The notes under the pieces: model-generated | The model's input: the letters and a program-made list of their open reading frames with translations, nothing else | Database searches by the model: none | What the model was told of the DNA's origin: nothing | Position numbers and translations under genes: made by a program | NCBI RefSeq assembly: GCF_014207535.1 | Contig: NZ_JACHGK010000013.1 | Location: 90,178 to 154,177 of the forward strand | Reading direction: 5' to 3' | Source: Bacillus benzoevorans | GTDB lineage: Bacteria > Bacillota > Bacilli > Bacillales > Cytobacillaceae | DNA length: 64,000 nucleotides | Part shown: one piece after another, positions 51,814-61,533 of the stretch | Numbering within the stretch: the first letter of the stretch is position 1 | Layout: every line of letters starts with the position of its first letter

Positions 51814-53058
51814 ATGTTGAATTCAAATAATTCAGAATTATCGGATATATGGAAATTAATACCGTTTTCCCCTCCAGACATTACAGATCATGAAATTAAT
51901 GAGGTCATCGATACATTAAAATCAGGATGGATTACGACCGGGCCCAAAACAAAGGAATTCGAGAGACAAATTGCCCGATGGACTAATACTTCGAAGGCTG
52001 TTTGTTTAAATTCAGCAACTGCTGCAATGGAATTAACATTGAGAATCTTAGGTGTTGGAGAAGGGGATGAAGTCATTACCTCTGCTTACACCTATACCTC
52101 TACCGCGAGTGTCATTCATCATGTGGGAGCGAAAATCGTCTTAGTCGATACAGCAAAGGATTCATTTCTGATGAACTATGAACAGCTGGAAAATGCCATC
52201 ACGAGTAAGACAAAGGTGATTATCGCGGTCGATATCGGCGGCGTTATGTGCGACTACGATAAAATTTTTGCAATGGTCAAGCGAAAGAAAGGCTTATTTC
52301 ATCCCTCTAACGATTTACAAAAAGCCTTTGGCCGAGTGGTTGTTCTCGCAGATGCAGCTCATTCATTTGGGGCGGTCTATAAAGGATACAAGAGCGGGGG
52401 AGTGGCGGATTTTACCTGTTTTTCCTTTCACGCCGTAAAGAATTTAACAACAGGTGAAGGAGGGGCGGTCACTTGGCGGGATATTCCAGATGTCAGCAAT
52501 GAGGAGATTTATCAGCAATACATGTTATTCTCTCTTCATGGGCAGTCAAAGGATGCATTGGCGAAAACGAGGCTTGGCAGCTGGGAATATGACATCCTCT
52601 ATCCCGCTTACAAAAGTAATATGACGGATATCATGGCCTCCATTGGACTTGCCCAATTAAAGCGCTATGAGTCATTACTTGCAAGAAGGAGGGAGATTAT
52701 CGAGTTATATGATCGAGAGTTAGCGGATGAACCGTTAGATATTTTAACACACTATGATGCAGATCATTTTTCAAGCGGCCATTTATATCTTGTCAGATTA
52801 AGAGGAAAAGATGAGACCTTTCGGAATTACGTGATGGAAAGGATGGCAGAAAAGGGGATTGCAACGAATGTCCATTTTAAACCTTTGCCGATGCATTCGG
52901 CTTATAAGAACTTGGGCTTCGATATAAAGGATTTTCCAAATGCCTATGATGTGTATCGAAATGAGCTCACCTTGCCGCTCTATACCTCAATGGACGACGA
53001 AGATGTGAAATATGTTTGCCGGAGTTTAAAGGCGATATTAGACGAGAGTCATGGGTGA
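51814..53058 (+). CDS. DegT/DnrJ/EryC1-family sugar aminotransferase
   Basis: A 414-residue fold-type I PLP enzyme that makes amino sugars for surface polysaccharide. Signatures are FSPPDITDHEINEVIDTLKSGWITTGPKTKEFE at the N-terminus, NSATAAMELTLR for PLP phosphate binding, DAAHSFGAVYKG for the PLP aspartate, and the Schiff-base lysine K209 in SFHAVKNLTTGEGGA. The ATG follows GGAAAGGAGAAGCATCT. It is the first gene of the exopolysaccharide operon. The amino-sugar product would be a nucleotide-linked 3- or 4-aminodeoxyhexose; the position cannot be told. Confidence 0.92.
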   Translation: MLNSNNSELSDIWKLIPFSPPDITDHEINEVIDTLKSGWITTGPKTKEFERQIARWTNTSKAVCLNSATAAMELTLRILGVGEGDEVITSAYTYTSTASVIHHVGAKIVLVDTAKDSFLMNYEQLENAITSKTKVIIAVDIGGVMCDYDKIFAMVKRKKGLFHPSNDLQKAFGRVVVLADAAHSFGAVYKGYKSGGVADFTCFSFHAVKNLTTGEGGAVTWRDIPDVSNEEIYQQYMLFSLHGQSKDALAKTRLGSWEYDILYPAYKSNMTDIMASIGLAQLKRYESLLARRREIIELYDRELADEPLDILTHYDADHFSSGHLYLVRLRGKDETFRNYVMERMAEKGIATNVHFKPLPMHSAYKNLGFDIKDFPNAYDVYRNELTLPLYTSMDDEDVKYVCRSLKAILDESHG

Positions 53059-53069
53059 AGGGATAAACC

Positions 53070-54215
53070 ATGAAAAAAATATTAATCTTAAATATTGGTA
53101 CGAATATTGGAGGAATAGAATCTAGTTTAATCAACTTTTTACATTATCTTTCCGGCAAAAATTATCACGTGGATCTCGTTCTTTGGAAAGACAGCGGTCC
53201 GCTTTATCAGCTGATTCCAAGTTCGGTTCATATCATCCACGGGCTGTCGCCGGGATCGCTGAAAACCATTTTAAGGACTCCTGGAATGCTCAAAAAGGGT
53301 AAACGTATTTTGTGGTATACCGTCTTAAAAATTCTCCACTACTTTAAAAAGCCATGGTTCATTCTAAAAAGAATTCCTAAACACTATGATGTTGCGATTT
53401 CATACTGCCAGAATGGTTATTCCCCCTATTATTTAATCGACAAAGTATCGGCTGATAAAAGATATATGTGGTATCATCATGGCTCTTATGAAAAGAAGGG
53501 AAAGGATTATAAAATTGATACACAATATTATCCTAGATTGGATGGAATCATTGCGGTCTCAACTTCTTGTAAAGAAGCTGTAGCTGAGAAATTTCCATAT
53601 ATGGATAATAAGATTTCCGTCATCAATAATATTATCAATATTGATCGCATTAGAGAAAAAGCGAAAGAAAAGATTTTTGACATAGATAAAGAAAAAGATA
53701 AGTTTATGTTTGTGACGGTCAGCAGGTTTTCTTATGAAAAAGGCATTGATGTCGCGATAAAAACCGCTGCTGAATTAAAGAGAGCGGGTTGTCCATTTAT
53801 CTGGTACTTTATTGGCACTGGAGAGGATATGGAAAAAATTAAGATGATGGTAAAAGAAAGGCAATTAGAGGATACCTGTATTTTATTAGGAGAAAAAACG
53901 AACCCTTTTCCATACGTGAGTTTGGCAGATATCTATATTCAAACAACCCGTGTAGAAGCCCATCCGATAACGATTGCTGAGGCGATGGTCTTACAAAAAG
54001 TGATTGTTGCCACAAAAATTCCTGCTATAACGGCGATGTTAGAAGATGGTTATTTAGGTGAGGTTTGTCCGTTAGATGAAAGGCTTTTTGCTGATGCCAT
54101 TTTGAAATTAGTGAAAAGAAGCGCAGATAGGACAAAATATATTGATCGATTAAAACAATTTCCTATGACCAATCAAGCAGCTTTTCATGCCATTGATGAG
54201 TTAATAAATTTATAG
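53070..54215 (+). CDS. glycosyltransferase family 4
   Basis: A 381-residue GT-B enzyme. N-terminal NIGTNIGGIESSLINFLHYL is the acceptor-side glycine-rich loop. The C-terminal nucleotide-sugar domain has FVTVSRFSYEKGIDVAI, GTGEDMEKIKMMV and the E-x7-E region VEAHPITIAEAM. It starts eleven bases after the aminotransferase gene, so it is co-transcribed. It would add one sugar to the undecaprenyl-linked repeat unit on the inner face of the membrane. The sugar is unknown. Confidence 0.9.
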   Translation: MKKILILNIGTNIGGIESSLINFLHYLSGKNYHVDLVLWKDSGPLYQLIPSSVHIIHGLSPGSLKTILRTPGMLKKGKRILWYTVLKILHYFKKPWFILKRIPKHYDVAISYCQNGYSPYYLIDKVSADKRYMWYHHGSYEKKGKDYKIDTQYYPRLDGIIAVSTSCKEAVAEKFPYMDNKISVINNIINIDRIREKAKEKIFDIDKEKDKFMFVTVSRFSYEKGIDVAIKTAAELKRAGCPFIWYFIGTGEDMEKIKMMVKERQLEDTCILLGEKTNPFPYVSLADIYIQTTRVEAHPITIAEAMVLQKVIVATKIPAITAMLEDGYLGEVCPLDERLFADAILKLVKRSADRTKYIDRLKQFPMTNQAAFHAIDELINL

Positions 54216-54257
54216 GGAGTCTGGGTTATGCTTGCTGATTAATTAAAGGGTGTTATT

Positions 54258-55793
54258 ATGTCACGAACGAAAGCGTCACTAAGAAATATTTCTTTTGCCA
54301 TTACCTTTCAACTATTAGCTTTGGCGGTTAATTTCGCTTCGCGGACCGTTTTCATTGCCATGCTTGGTAAAGAATATTTAGGGTTAAACGGTTTATTTTC
54401 CAATATTCTTTCCATGTTGTCCCTAGCAGAGCTAGGAATCGGCACAGCGATCATTTTTAGTCTATATAGACCACTAGCGGAGAATGATCATTCTAAGGTT
54501 GCTGCATTAATGTCCTTATATAAAAAGGCGTATACCATTATTGGGTTCATCGTTTTAATCCTTGGCTTGTCCATTGCTCCATTTCTATCTTTTTTCATCA
54601 AAGAAATGCCGAATATACCTGGAATATACATCATTTATATCATCTTTGTTTTGAATGCGGCATTATCTTATTTCTTGATTTATAAACAATCACTCATCAT
54701 GGCTGATCAGAAGCAATATATTGTCACAAAATACCGGAATATATTTGATATTGCCCTTAAAATTTTCCAAATATTCGCACTGCTTCTCACGCAAAGTTAT
54801 TTTTTATTTCTTATTTTAACTCTTGTCAGTACATTAGGTTTAAATCTTTCGTTATCAATAAAGGCTGATCGAATGTATCCCTTTCTAAAGGGGGAGGAAA
54901 AGGGGAAATTGGATCAGGATACGAAGGATGAAATGATAAAAAATGTGAAAGGCAATATCGCTCATAGAATTGGCGGCATTATTGTCTTAAGTACGGATCA
55001 TTTGCTTATTGCCCGCTTTTTAGGCATTGTAACGGTTGGGATTTATGCAAATTACTTGCTTATTCTCTCTTCGTTGACAACATTTACAAAATTAATCTAT
55101 CAATCGTTAACGGCTAGTATAGGAAATCTTCATGCGTCATCAGATGATGAAAATAAGGAAAGGATCTTTCATTATATTTACTTTTTTACAGCCTGGGTTT
55201 ATGGGTTCATGTCTATTTGTTTATTTATTTTGTTAAATCCATTTATCACGTTATGGTTAGGTGCTGATTTCACTTTTTCAAATAGTATTGTTTTTCTCAT
55301 GGTATTAAACTTTTTTATTACGGGAATGCGCCAACCGTCTTTAACGTTTACAGATGCTATGGGACTGTATTGGTATAGCAGACATAAACCTCTTTTTGAG
55401 GCCTTCATTAATTTAATGTCTTCTATTTATTTGGTCATTCATTTTGGAATGGCAGGGGTTCTCCTGGGAACTTTGATTAGCACAATGACGACATGTTTTT
55501 GGGTAGAACCTTTAATGGTGTTTAAGTATGGTTTCAATTATTCTGTTTTTGATTATTTCCGGAAATATTTTCATTATACAGTTGTCGTATTACTAAGTGG
55601 TGCTCTTGTATTCTCGCTGAGCCGGTTATTAACAGAGAGCACTGTCCAAACCTTTGCTGTGAAGATGATCATTTGTTTCGTTGTTCCAAATATCATATTT
55701 ACTATTGCTTTTTATCGAACAAAAGAGTTCAAGTATTTTGCAGGTTTAGCTCATGGCATTTTTCGCAATATCCTTCATAGACAATCGTCTTAA
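54258..55793 (+). CDS. polysaccharide flippase (Wzx-like)
   Basis: A 511-residue membrane protein with about fourteen helices. Typical opening is ISFAITFQLLALAVNFASRTVFIAMLGKEYLGLNGLFSNILSMLSLAELGIGTAI, and the central soluble loop (KGEEKGKLDQDTKDEMIKNVKGNIAHRIGG) is as in the lipopolysaccharide-export/Wzx group. It would flip the lipid-linked oligosaccharide outward for polymerisation. It follows the GT4 gene within 42 bases, and the ATG has AAAGGGTG upstream. Confidence 0.9.
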   Translation: MSRTKASLRNISFAITFQLLALAVNFASRTVFIAMLGKEYLGLNGLFSNILSMLSLAELGIGTAIIFSLYRPLAENDHSKVAALMSLYKKAYTIIGFIVLILGLSIAPFLSFFIKEMPNIPGIYIIYIIFVLNAALSYFLIYKQSLIMADQKQYIVTKYRNIFDIALKIFQIFALLLTQSYFLFLILTLVSTLGLNLSLSIKADRMYPFLKGEEKGKLDQDTKDEMIKNVKGNIAHRIGGIIVLSTDHLLIARFLGIVTVGIYANYLLILSSLTTFTKLIYQSLTASIGNLHASSDDENKERIFHYIYFFTAWVYGFMSICLFILLNPFITLWLGADFTFSNSIVFLMVLNFFITGMRQPSLTFTDAMGLYWYSRHKPLFEAFINLMSSIYLVIHFGMAGVLLGTLISTMTTCFWVEPLMVFKYGFNYSVFDYFRKYFHYTVVVLLSGALVFSLSRLLTESTVQTFAVKMIICFVVPNIIFTIAFYRTKEFKYFAGLAHGIFRNILHRQSS

Positions 55794-55862
55794 ACAAGGG
55801 TTCAAGTTTCAGTACATCCAAGAGGGCTGAGCGAAAACGATTAATGAGGATGAGGTGGGATA

Positions 55863-56615
55863 ATGGCAAGTGATTTAATTTCTATCATAACTCCTGCCTA
55901 TAATTGTGGTGAATTTATGGCGGAAACGATAGAGTCTGTCATGAAACAAAGCTATCAAAATTGGGAAATGATTATCGTGGATGATTGTTCTACTGATCAG
56001 ACAAGGGAAGTAGCAGCAGAATATAGCAAACAAGACCAGCGGATTAAATATTATTTACTAGAAAAAAATGCAGGAGCTGCTGTGTCTAGAACGAGGGCAA
56101 TCGAGCTGGCAGCCGGGACATATATCGCTTTTTTGGATAGTGATGATCTCTGGACAGAGGAAAAACTAGAACGACAGTTATTCTTTATGAAGGAGAACGG
56201 CTATTCTTTTACATGTACCTCGTATGAGCAGATAGATGAGTCCGGTTCTCCGCTCCATAAAACGATGAAGTCCAAACATAAAACAAATTATAATGGAGTC
56301 TTATTAAGCTGTCCTGTAGGGAATTCGACCGTTATGTATGATGTCACAAAGTTAGGGAAATTTGTTGTGCCGAATATCAGAAAGCGAAATGATGATGCAC
56401 TATGGTTACAGATTTTAAAAAAAGAAAAATATATTTATGGAATGCCGGATGTCTTAATGAAATACAGAGTCAGAAGGAATTCGATATCGCGTAATAAGTT
56501 GGATTTAATCAAATACCATTGGTATTTATATCGAAGCATCGAAAAACTTTCACTATTCCGTTCGGCCTTTCATATTTGTTATTGGGGTTTTTTAAAAGTT
56601 TGTAAAATAAAATAG
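55863..56615 (+). CDS. glycosyltransferase family 2
   Basis: A 250-residue GT-A enzyme. SIITPAYNCGEFMAETIESVMKQ is the N-terminal nucleotide-binding strand, MIIVDDCSTD follows, and the metal-binding motif is FLDSDDLWTEEKLE (DxD). The catalytic base area RKRNDDALWLQIL follows. The start is inside GAGGTGGGATA-ATG. It is one of four glycosyltransferases of the operon besides the priming enzyme and extends the repeat unit; the donor sugar is unknown. Confidence 0.92.
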   Translation: MASDLISIITPAYNCGEFMAETIESVMKQSYQNWEMIIVDDCSTDQTREVAAEYSKQDQRIKYYLLEKNAGAAVSRTRAIELAAGTYIAFLDSDDLWTEEKLERQLFFMKENGYSFTCTSYEQIDESGSPLHKTMKSKHKTNYNGVLLSCPVGNSTVMYDVTKLGKFVVPNIRKRNDDALWLQILKKEKYIYGMPDVLMKYRVRRNSISRNKLDLIKYHWYLYRSIEKLSLFRSAFHICYWGFLKVCKIK

Positions 56616-56737
56616 GAATTTTTTTCGCTTAGGTTGTTCGTTATATGGAATGTAAGGTGCTTATAAAACAAACTAATTAAATGTTCAGCAGCAGCGTTTT
56701 GGTCATCGTGTATTGAATGTTACTTTTGGAGGGTGTT

Positions 56738-57478
56738 ATGGATTATTCAATTGATTTTCGAGCACTATTTGATAGGTTGCGGAAAAAGTGGTTATTCATT
56801 GTATCTATCGTCATGTTTGCGATGGGACTTAGCGCAGTGGTTAGTTTCTATTTTATCACCCCCATTTATCAGGCATCTACGCAAATCCTGGTTAGCCGGG
56901 CAGCAGCCGATTCCCAACCGTCACAAAAAGACGTGGAGTTTAATAAAGATGGAGATTACGTAGAGACCTATAGTGTCATCATGAAAAGTCCCTATATCTT
57001 AAATCAAGTCATTGACGAACTAGATTTGCATACGACTTTTAAGGAATTGAACAAAACGATCACGATCACGCAAGAAGGGGAATCCCACGTTGTGACAGTC
57101 AATGTGGAACATGAGGAAGTTTCCCAAGCAGAGAAAATAGCGAATGAAATCGCCCATGTTTTCCAAAGAGAAGTTCCCCAATTGATAGGAATTAAAAATG
57201 TTACGATTTTATCGACGGCAGAGGAGCAGCGAAATCCTTTCCCGGTGAAACCGAATCACATTCTTAATATAGCTGGAGGACTAGTCGCTGGATTAGTTCT
57301 TAGTGTAGGGAGCATCCTGCTATTACATTACTTTGATCACACCATTAAAACAGAGCAGGATGTCGAAGGGATCTTAGGCGCCGTCATTTTAGGCACTGTT
57401 GGGGATATGGAGGATGAAGGACCCGATAGTAAGTTGGTTCAATCCCGGCAGATAGAAAGGAGACAGCTAAATGTTTAA
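56738..57478 (+). CDS. polysaccharide chain-length/tyrosine-kinase modulator (Wzz/YveK type)
   Basis: A 246-residue protein with two membrane helices (residues about 19-40 and 180-200) flanking an extracytoplasmic loop. The N-terminal MDYSIDFRALFDRLRKKW and the proline-rich segment before helix two (EEQRNPFPVKPNH) are the Wzz signatures. ATG 56738 has GGAGGG five bases ahead; a frame seven codons longer begins upstream. The C-terminal cytoplasmic tail would activate the kinase encoded next, whose gene overlaps by eight bases. Confidence 0.92.
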   Translation: MDYSIDFRALFDRLRKKWLFIVSIVMFAMGLSAVVSFYFITPIYQASTQILVSRAAADSQPSQKDVEFNKDGDYVETYSVIMKSPYILNQVIDELDLHTTFKELNKTITITQEGESHVVTVNVEHEEVSQAEKIANEIAHVFQREVPQLIGIKNVTILSTAEEQRNPFPVKPNHILNIAGGLVAGLVLSVGSILLLHYFDHTIKTEQDVEGILGAVILGTVGDMEDEGPDSKLVQSRQIERRQLNV

Positions 57479-58166
57479 GAAAAAAGGAAAGACTTCTTTG
57501 CTGCGTTATCTGATTGCCGAGCATAAACCACAATCGCCTATTTCAGAACAATATCGCACGATTCGGACGAATATTGATTTTTCATCCCTTGATCAGGAAA
57601 TCCGTTCCATGGTGATTACTTCTTCCGAAGCGGGAGAAGGGAAATCGACAACGGCAGCCAATCTTGCGGTTGTTTTTGCCCAAGCAGGGAAAAAAGTGCT
57701 TCTGGTTGATTCAGATTTACGAAAGCCAACGATTCATCACACCTTTCAAGTCGATAATAGCTATGGTTTAAGCAACATCATCTTAAAACAACGAACCATG
57801 GCAGAAGCCATACAGGAAACAAAAGTGGATGGTCTTTCTGTTCTGACCTGTGGTCCCGTTCCGCCAAACCCATCAGAAATGCTTGCCTCTAAGGGGATGA
57901 AGGAGTTTTTGACAGAAGCCCGTCAGCATTTTGAGATGGTTATTTTGGACGCACCGCCGTTACTCGCGGTAACAGATGCACAAATATTAGCGAATAAATG
58001 TGATGGGACCGTTCTTGTTCTTCGTTCAGGAAAGACCGAAAAAGAGCACGCCCTTAAAGCAATGGCCTTGCTTGAAGCGGCAAAAGGGAAATTACTCGGG
58101 GTTGTGCTGAATAAAAAGAAAGAAAAACATAAGCATTATGATTCATACTACGGAGGAAATCATTAG
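57471..58166 (+). CDS. CpsD/CapB-family bacterial tyrosine kinase
   Basis: A 231-residue BY-kinase. It has Walker A SSEAGEGKSTTAANLA, Walker A' KVLLVDSDLRKP, Walker B MVILDAPPLLAVTDA, and a C-terminal tyrosine cluster (HYDSYYGGNH) for autophosphorylation. Together with the modulator it controls polymer length and export. The gene overlaps the modulator gene by eight bases, indicating coupled translation. No matching phosphatase gene is visible in the window. Confidence 0.94.
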   Translation: MFKKKGKTSLLRYLIAEHKPQSPISEQYRTIRTNIDFSSLDQEIRSMVITSSEAGEGKSTTAANLAVVFAQAGKKVLLVDSDLRKPTIHHTFQVDNSYGLSNIILKQRTMAEAIQETKVDGLSVLTCGPVPPNPSEMLASKGMKEFLTEARQHFEMVILDAPPLLAVTDAQILANKCDGTVLVLRSGKTEKEHALKAMALLEAAKGKLLGVVLNKKKEKHKHYDSYYGGNH

Positions 58167-58259
58167 GGCTTATCCAGTTTAAAACTTAACAAGAATTCTG
58201 AAGCGGGATGACAGAGACTGATGGATAGATTCATTCCAAATAGAGAAAGGAAAGGTTAG

Positions 58260-59015
58260 ATGGTCTTAAAAAAATGGCATGAACTGCCACCGGACATGCG
58301 CAATGAGCAAGTAAGACCTTATTATGCTGCTTTGCGGAAAAGAAGATGGAGTCTTCTCGGCAAAAGACTTTTTGATGTGGCGGTCTCGATTGGTCTGCTA
58401 TCCATTCTTTCACCTGCAGTGCTCGCCATCTCTATCTGGATTAAATGGGATTCGAAAGGACCGGTATTTTTTCGCCAAGTCAGAGTCACCCAGTATGGCA
58501 AGAAGTTCAAAATTTTCAAATTCCGTACTATGGTCAAGGATGCAGAAAAAATGGGAAGTCAAGTCACCACCAAGAACGATACCCGAGTTACGAAGGCTGG
58601 TGCCTTTCTGAGAAAGTACCGCATGGATGAGCTTCCGCAGCTTCTGAATATTCTCCGCGGCGACATGACCTTAGTGGGAACGAGACCGGAGGTGGAGAAA
58701 TATGTTGCGTGTTACAGTGAGGAGATGATGGCGACGCTTTTGCTGCCGGCGGGGGTCACGTCTGAGGCCAGTATTTTGTATAAAGATGAAGAGGTTTTGT
58801 TAGCGAAAGCAGCCGATGTGGACCAAACGTATATGGAGACCATTCTTCCTCGGAAAATGAAGTTGAATCTCCTTAGTCTAAAGAAATTTAGCTTTTTCGG
58901 TGAGATAAAGATCCTTGCCCATACTGGTTTGGCTGTTTTTTTTCGAAAAAGAAAAGCACAGATTTCAACAATCGATTGGATTGTCAAAGAAAAAACTCAT
59001 GAGGAAAATATGTGA
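58260..59015 (+). CDS. undecaprenyl-phosphate sugar phosphotransferase (priming, WbaP/EpsL type)
   Basis: A 251-residue monotopic phosphoglycosyl transferase. The reentrant helix is KRLFDVAVSIGLLSILSPAVLAI, followed by GPVFFRQVRVTQYGKKFKIFKFRTM and the catalytic LRKYRMDELPQLLNILRGDMTLVGTRPE, with the Asp-Glu pair. It starts polymer assembly by attaching sugar-1-phosphate to undecaprenyl phosphate. RBS AAAGGAAAGGTTAG precedes the ATG. The C-terminal part carries an extra about 50 residues with a basic end. Confidence 0.92.
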   Translation: MVLKKWHELPPDMRNEQVRPYYAALRKRRWSLLGKRLFDVAVSIGLLSILSPAVLAISIWIKWDSKGPVFFRQVRVTQYGKKFKIFKFRTMVKDAEKMGSQVTTKNDTRVTKAGAFLRKYRMDELPQLLNILRGDMTLVGTRPEVEKYVACYSEEMMATLLLPAGVTSEASILYKDEEVLLAKAADVDQTYMETILPRKMKLNLLSLKKFSFFGEIKILAHTGLAVFFRKRKAQISTIDWIVKEKTHEENM

Positions 59016-59066
59016 TGGGGCATGACGAAATGGGTGTCTATTAATCTGAAGGAAACGAGGATACTT

Positions 59067-60182
59067 ATGAGAATATTATTCTTATCCGCAGCCAGTAATA
59101 TTCATACGGTCCGCTGGGTCAATGCACTGGCGGGAAGAGGGCATGACGTTCATTTAGCTTATAATGCTGACCATGTACCTGCGATGGATCAGATAAATAA
59201 GGAAGTTCAGCTTCATCAACTAAAGTATTCCGGATTATTAGGGTACTATCTGAATGCCGTTCAGCTCGCCCGCCTGTGTAAAAAAATAAATCCAGATGTG
59301 ATTAATTGCCACTATGCAAGCGGTTATGGCACTTTGTCGAGAATGGCAAAATTAAAACCGTTGATTTTATCCGTATGGGGCAGTGATGTATATGATTTCC
59401 CTTACGAAGGAAAATGGAAAATGAGAATATTGCAGAAAAATATCTGTTATGCAAATAAAATAGCCTCTACCAGTTATTCAATGGCCAAGCAGGTTGAAAA
59501 GGTCATGGAGAGAAATATGAATATTACGATCACGCCTTTTGGTGTGGATACAAATCTGTTTAAGCCGGTGGATATACAAAAAGAACCATTTGTCTTTGGG
59601 ACTGTAAAAACCCTGTCAGAAAAGTATGGAATAGAGTATATCATTCGGGGGTTTAAGATTTTACTAGATAGGATAGAAGAGGAAGGCTTTCGTGATTGTC
59701 CGGTTCTTGAGATCTATGGAAAGGGAGATTTGGAGGAAGAGCTGATAAACCTCTGCAAAGAGTTAAATCTTGCCGATAAGGTTTTCTTTAAGGGGTATAT
59801 TCCAAATAATGAAGTTCCTCAGGCGATCAATCGCATGGATGTTTTTTGTGTAGGAAGTGTCAATGAAAGTGAAAGCTTTGGGGTAGCGGCGGTTGAGGCT
59901 ATGGCTTGTGAAGTGCCGGTAATAGCCACTGATGTAAGTGGTTTTAAAGAAGTCATGATTCATGGAGAGACAGGTTATCTTGTCCCGAAAAAAAATGCGG
60001 CAGCCATTGGCGAAAAAATGTACGAATTAATGCTAGATGAGAAGTTAAGAAAGAGATTTGGCAGAAATGGCAGGAAAAGAGTTTTGGAATGTTATGCTTG
60101 GAAGCAAAATGTTACGTTAATGGAAGAATTATATCATACGATGTGGACAGATCGGAAAATGAGCAATAAATATGCAAATTAA
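59067..60182 (+). CDS. glycosyltransferase family 4
   Basis: A 371-residue GT-B enzyme. ATG 59067 has GAGG six bases ahead and gives the natural MRILFLSAASNIHTVRW; a frame fifteen codons longer starts at 59022. The acceptor site has INCHYASGYGTL and LILSVWGSDVYDFP. The donor site has GTVKTLSEKYGIEYIIRGF, EIYGKGDLEEELI and the E-x7-E ESFGVAAVEAMACEVPVIATDVSG. It adds another sugar to the repeat unit. The protein resembles RfaG-like transferases in layout. Confidence 0.92.
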   Translation: MRILFLSAASNIHTVRWVNALAGRGHDVHLAYNADHVPAMDQINKEVQLHQLKYSGLLGYYLNAVQLARLCKKINPDVINCHYASGYGTLSRMAKLKPLILSVWGSDVYDFPYEGKWKMRILQKNICYANKIASTSYSMAKQVEKVMERNMNITITPFGVDTNLFKPVDIQKEPFVFGTVKTLSEKYGIEYIIRGFKILLDRIEEEGFRDCPVLEIYGKGDLEEELINLCKELNLADKVFFKGYIPNNEVPQAINRMDVFCVGSVNESESFGVAAVEAMACEVPVIATDVSGFKEVMIHGETGYLVPKKNAAAIGEKMYELMLDEKLRKRFGRNGRKRVLECYAWKQNVTLMEELYHTMWTDRKMSNKYAN

Positions 60183-60263
60183 AGAGTATCTACCAATCTA
60201 ATGGTTCTGTTTTAAGGTTAATTTTCAGAATACTTAAATATATTTAATGATTGAAGGGCTGTT

Positions 60264-61505
60264 TTGATAGTGTCTATGCAAAAAATCGAATATTATGCTC
60301 CCGGCGATAAACAAAAAGTGACTTTAAGTATGCTAACAGTACCTGTTTTTATTTCGCTTGTTCTCATGAGTTCAATAAGTAATGTGAACCTAGCGGCGAT
60401 CGATGCCATCGGAACATTCTTTCTTCTTTGTTTATTAACCATTTCCAATCTCTTGGTGCTCTTTTTCTTTTTAAAGGAACGAATGCTCCCGATCGTATAT
60501 GCAAATATGATATTCTTCGGACTGTGCTTTACGCTAATCGGGTTCATCGGGTTGTACAATCATGCAAATGCTAGAAGTTTTATCACTCTATATCAATTTG
60601 TTTCAGTCATGAACTTTACCCTGTATATGTCATCCTTTAAGTGGGATTTTTATAAGCTGAAGGGGATCAGCAACTTAAGTATGATTTATATTTTATGTAC
60701 TGTTTTTATTTGGGCGGCCTCTGGTTTTCCAATACCCTTTTCCAGTATTTTTTCTAATGCGAATATTTTAGCGCCCTATCTTTTGTACCTGCTGTTTTTT
60801 CCGATTTGTATGATTTTGTATAAGAAACAGAACATCATGCTTTATTTGATCCTGGTTTCAGGCGTATTATTGTGCGTGGCTACTAGTGCTCGGACCATTC
60901 TGTTATCTTTATTAAGTATCGTTCTGACCTATCTATTGTGGCATTCCATTACCCGGAGCAAAACCATTTTCTATAGTTTTTTCTTTTTTATTATCATGAT
61001 CATTCTTGCGGTGACATTTATTTATCCGAACCTCTCTGAATGGGACCACTATCGGGATTTGGAACGATTGGTATGGGAGTATACAGGTAAAAATATTTTT
61101 TCCGGCCGGGAAGTGGTATGGTCCCATTTAATTTCCCTCATCAGCCAGCAGCCATTTTTTGGATACGGTACAGGTACTTTAGTCAGCGATATTTCAAATA
61201 AGACGATATCGGCCCACAACTTATACCTGCAGATTTCACTTCAAGGCGGTTATATCGGTTTGTCTGTATTTATATTATTGTTATTTAGCATTTGGAAAAT
61301 CTTCTGGTACGGCCAGGAGGACAGAATCGTGCGATTATCAGCAGCCTATCTAATTGCTACGTTAATACATCAATTATTTGAAGTTTCCTTCATTCAAAAT
61401 CAACTATCTATCGGACTTCTGCAATGGTTAATTATAGCGGTCGGGATTAGCCGTATCTATAATAAGATAGAACATGGCGAGAGTTTCATAGAGCAGAAGA
61501 AATAA
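60264..61505 (+). CDS. O-antigen ligase/polymerase-like protein (Wzy type)
   Basis: A 413-residue membrane protein with about eleven helices and the large loop of the O-antigen ligase (Wzy_C) domain. Arg in ATSARTILLSLLS and FSGREVVWSHLISLISQQPFFGYGTGTL, followed by SAHNLYLQISLQGGYIGL (His in AHNLYLQ), are the recognised catalytic elements. It would polymerise repeat units outside the membrane. The start is uncertain: TTG 60264, GTG 60270 or ATG 60276 are all in frame after GAAGGG. No other polymerase is present. Confidence 0.86.
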   Translation: MIVSMQKIEYYAPGDKQKVTLSMLTVPVFISLVLMSSISNVNLAAIDAIGTFFLLCLLTISNLLVLFFFLKERMLPIVYANMIFFGLCFTLIGFIGLYNHANARSFITLYQFVSVMNFTLYMSSFKWDFYKLKGISNLSMIYILCTVFIWAASGFPIPFSSIFSNANILAPYLLYLLFFPICMILYKKQNIMLYLILVSGVLLCVATSARTILLSLLSIVLTYLLWHSITRSKTIFYSFFFFIIMIILAVTFIYPNLSEWDHYRDLERLVWEYTGKNIFSGREVVWSHLISLISQQPFFGYGTGTLVSDISNKTISAHNLYLQISLQGGYIGLSVFILLLFSIWKIFWYGQEDRIVRLSAAYLIATLIHQLFEVSFIQNQLSIGLLQWLIIAVGISRIYNKIEHGESFIEQKK

Positions 61506-61533
61506 GATTATCCAAGCTTTAATGAGGTGTGGT

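Noticed and set aside
59950..59990. Type I repeat inside a glycosyltransferase gene
   Set aside because: GAGACAGG...CTTGTCCC is a chance partial match within a conserved coding stretch (GETGYLVPKK).
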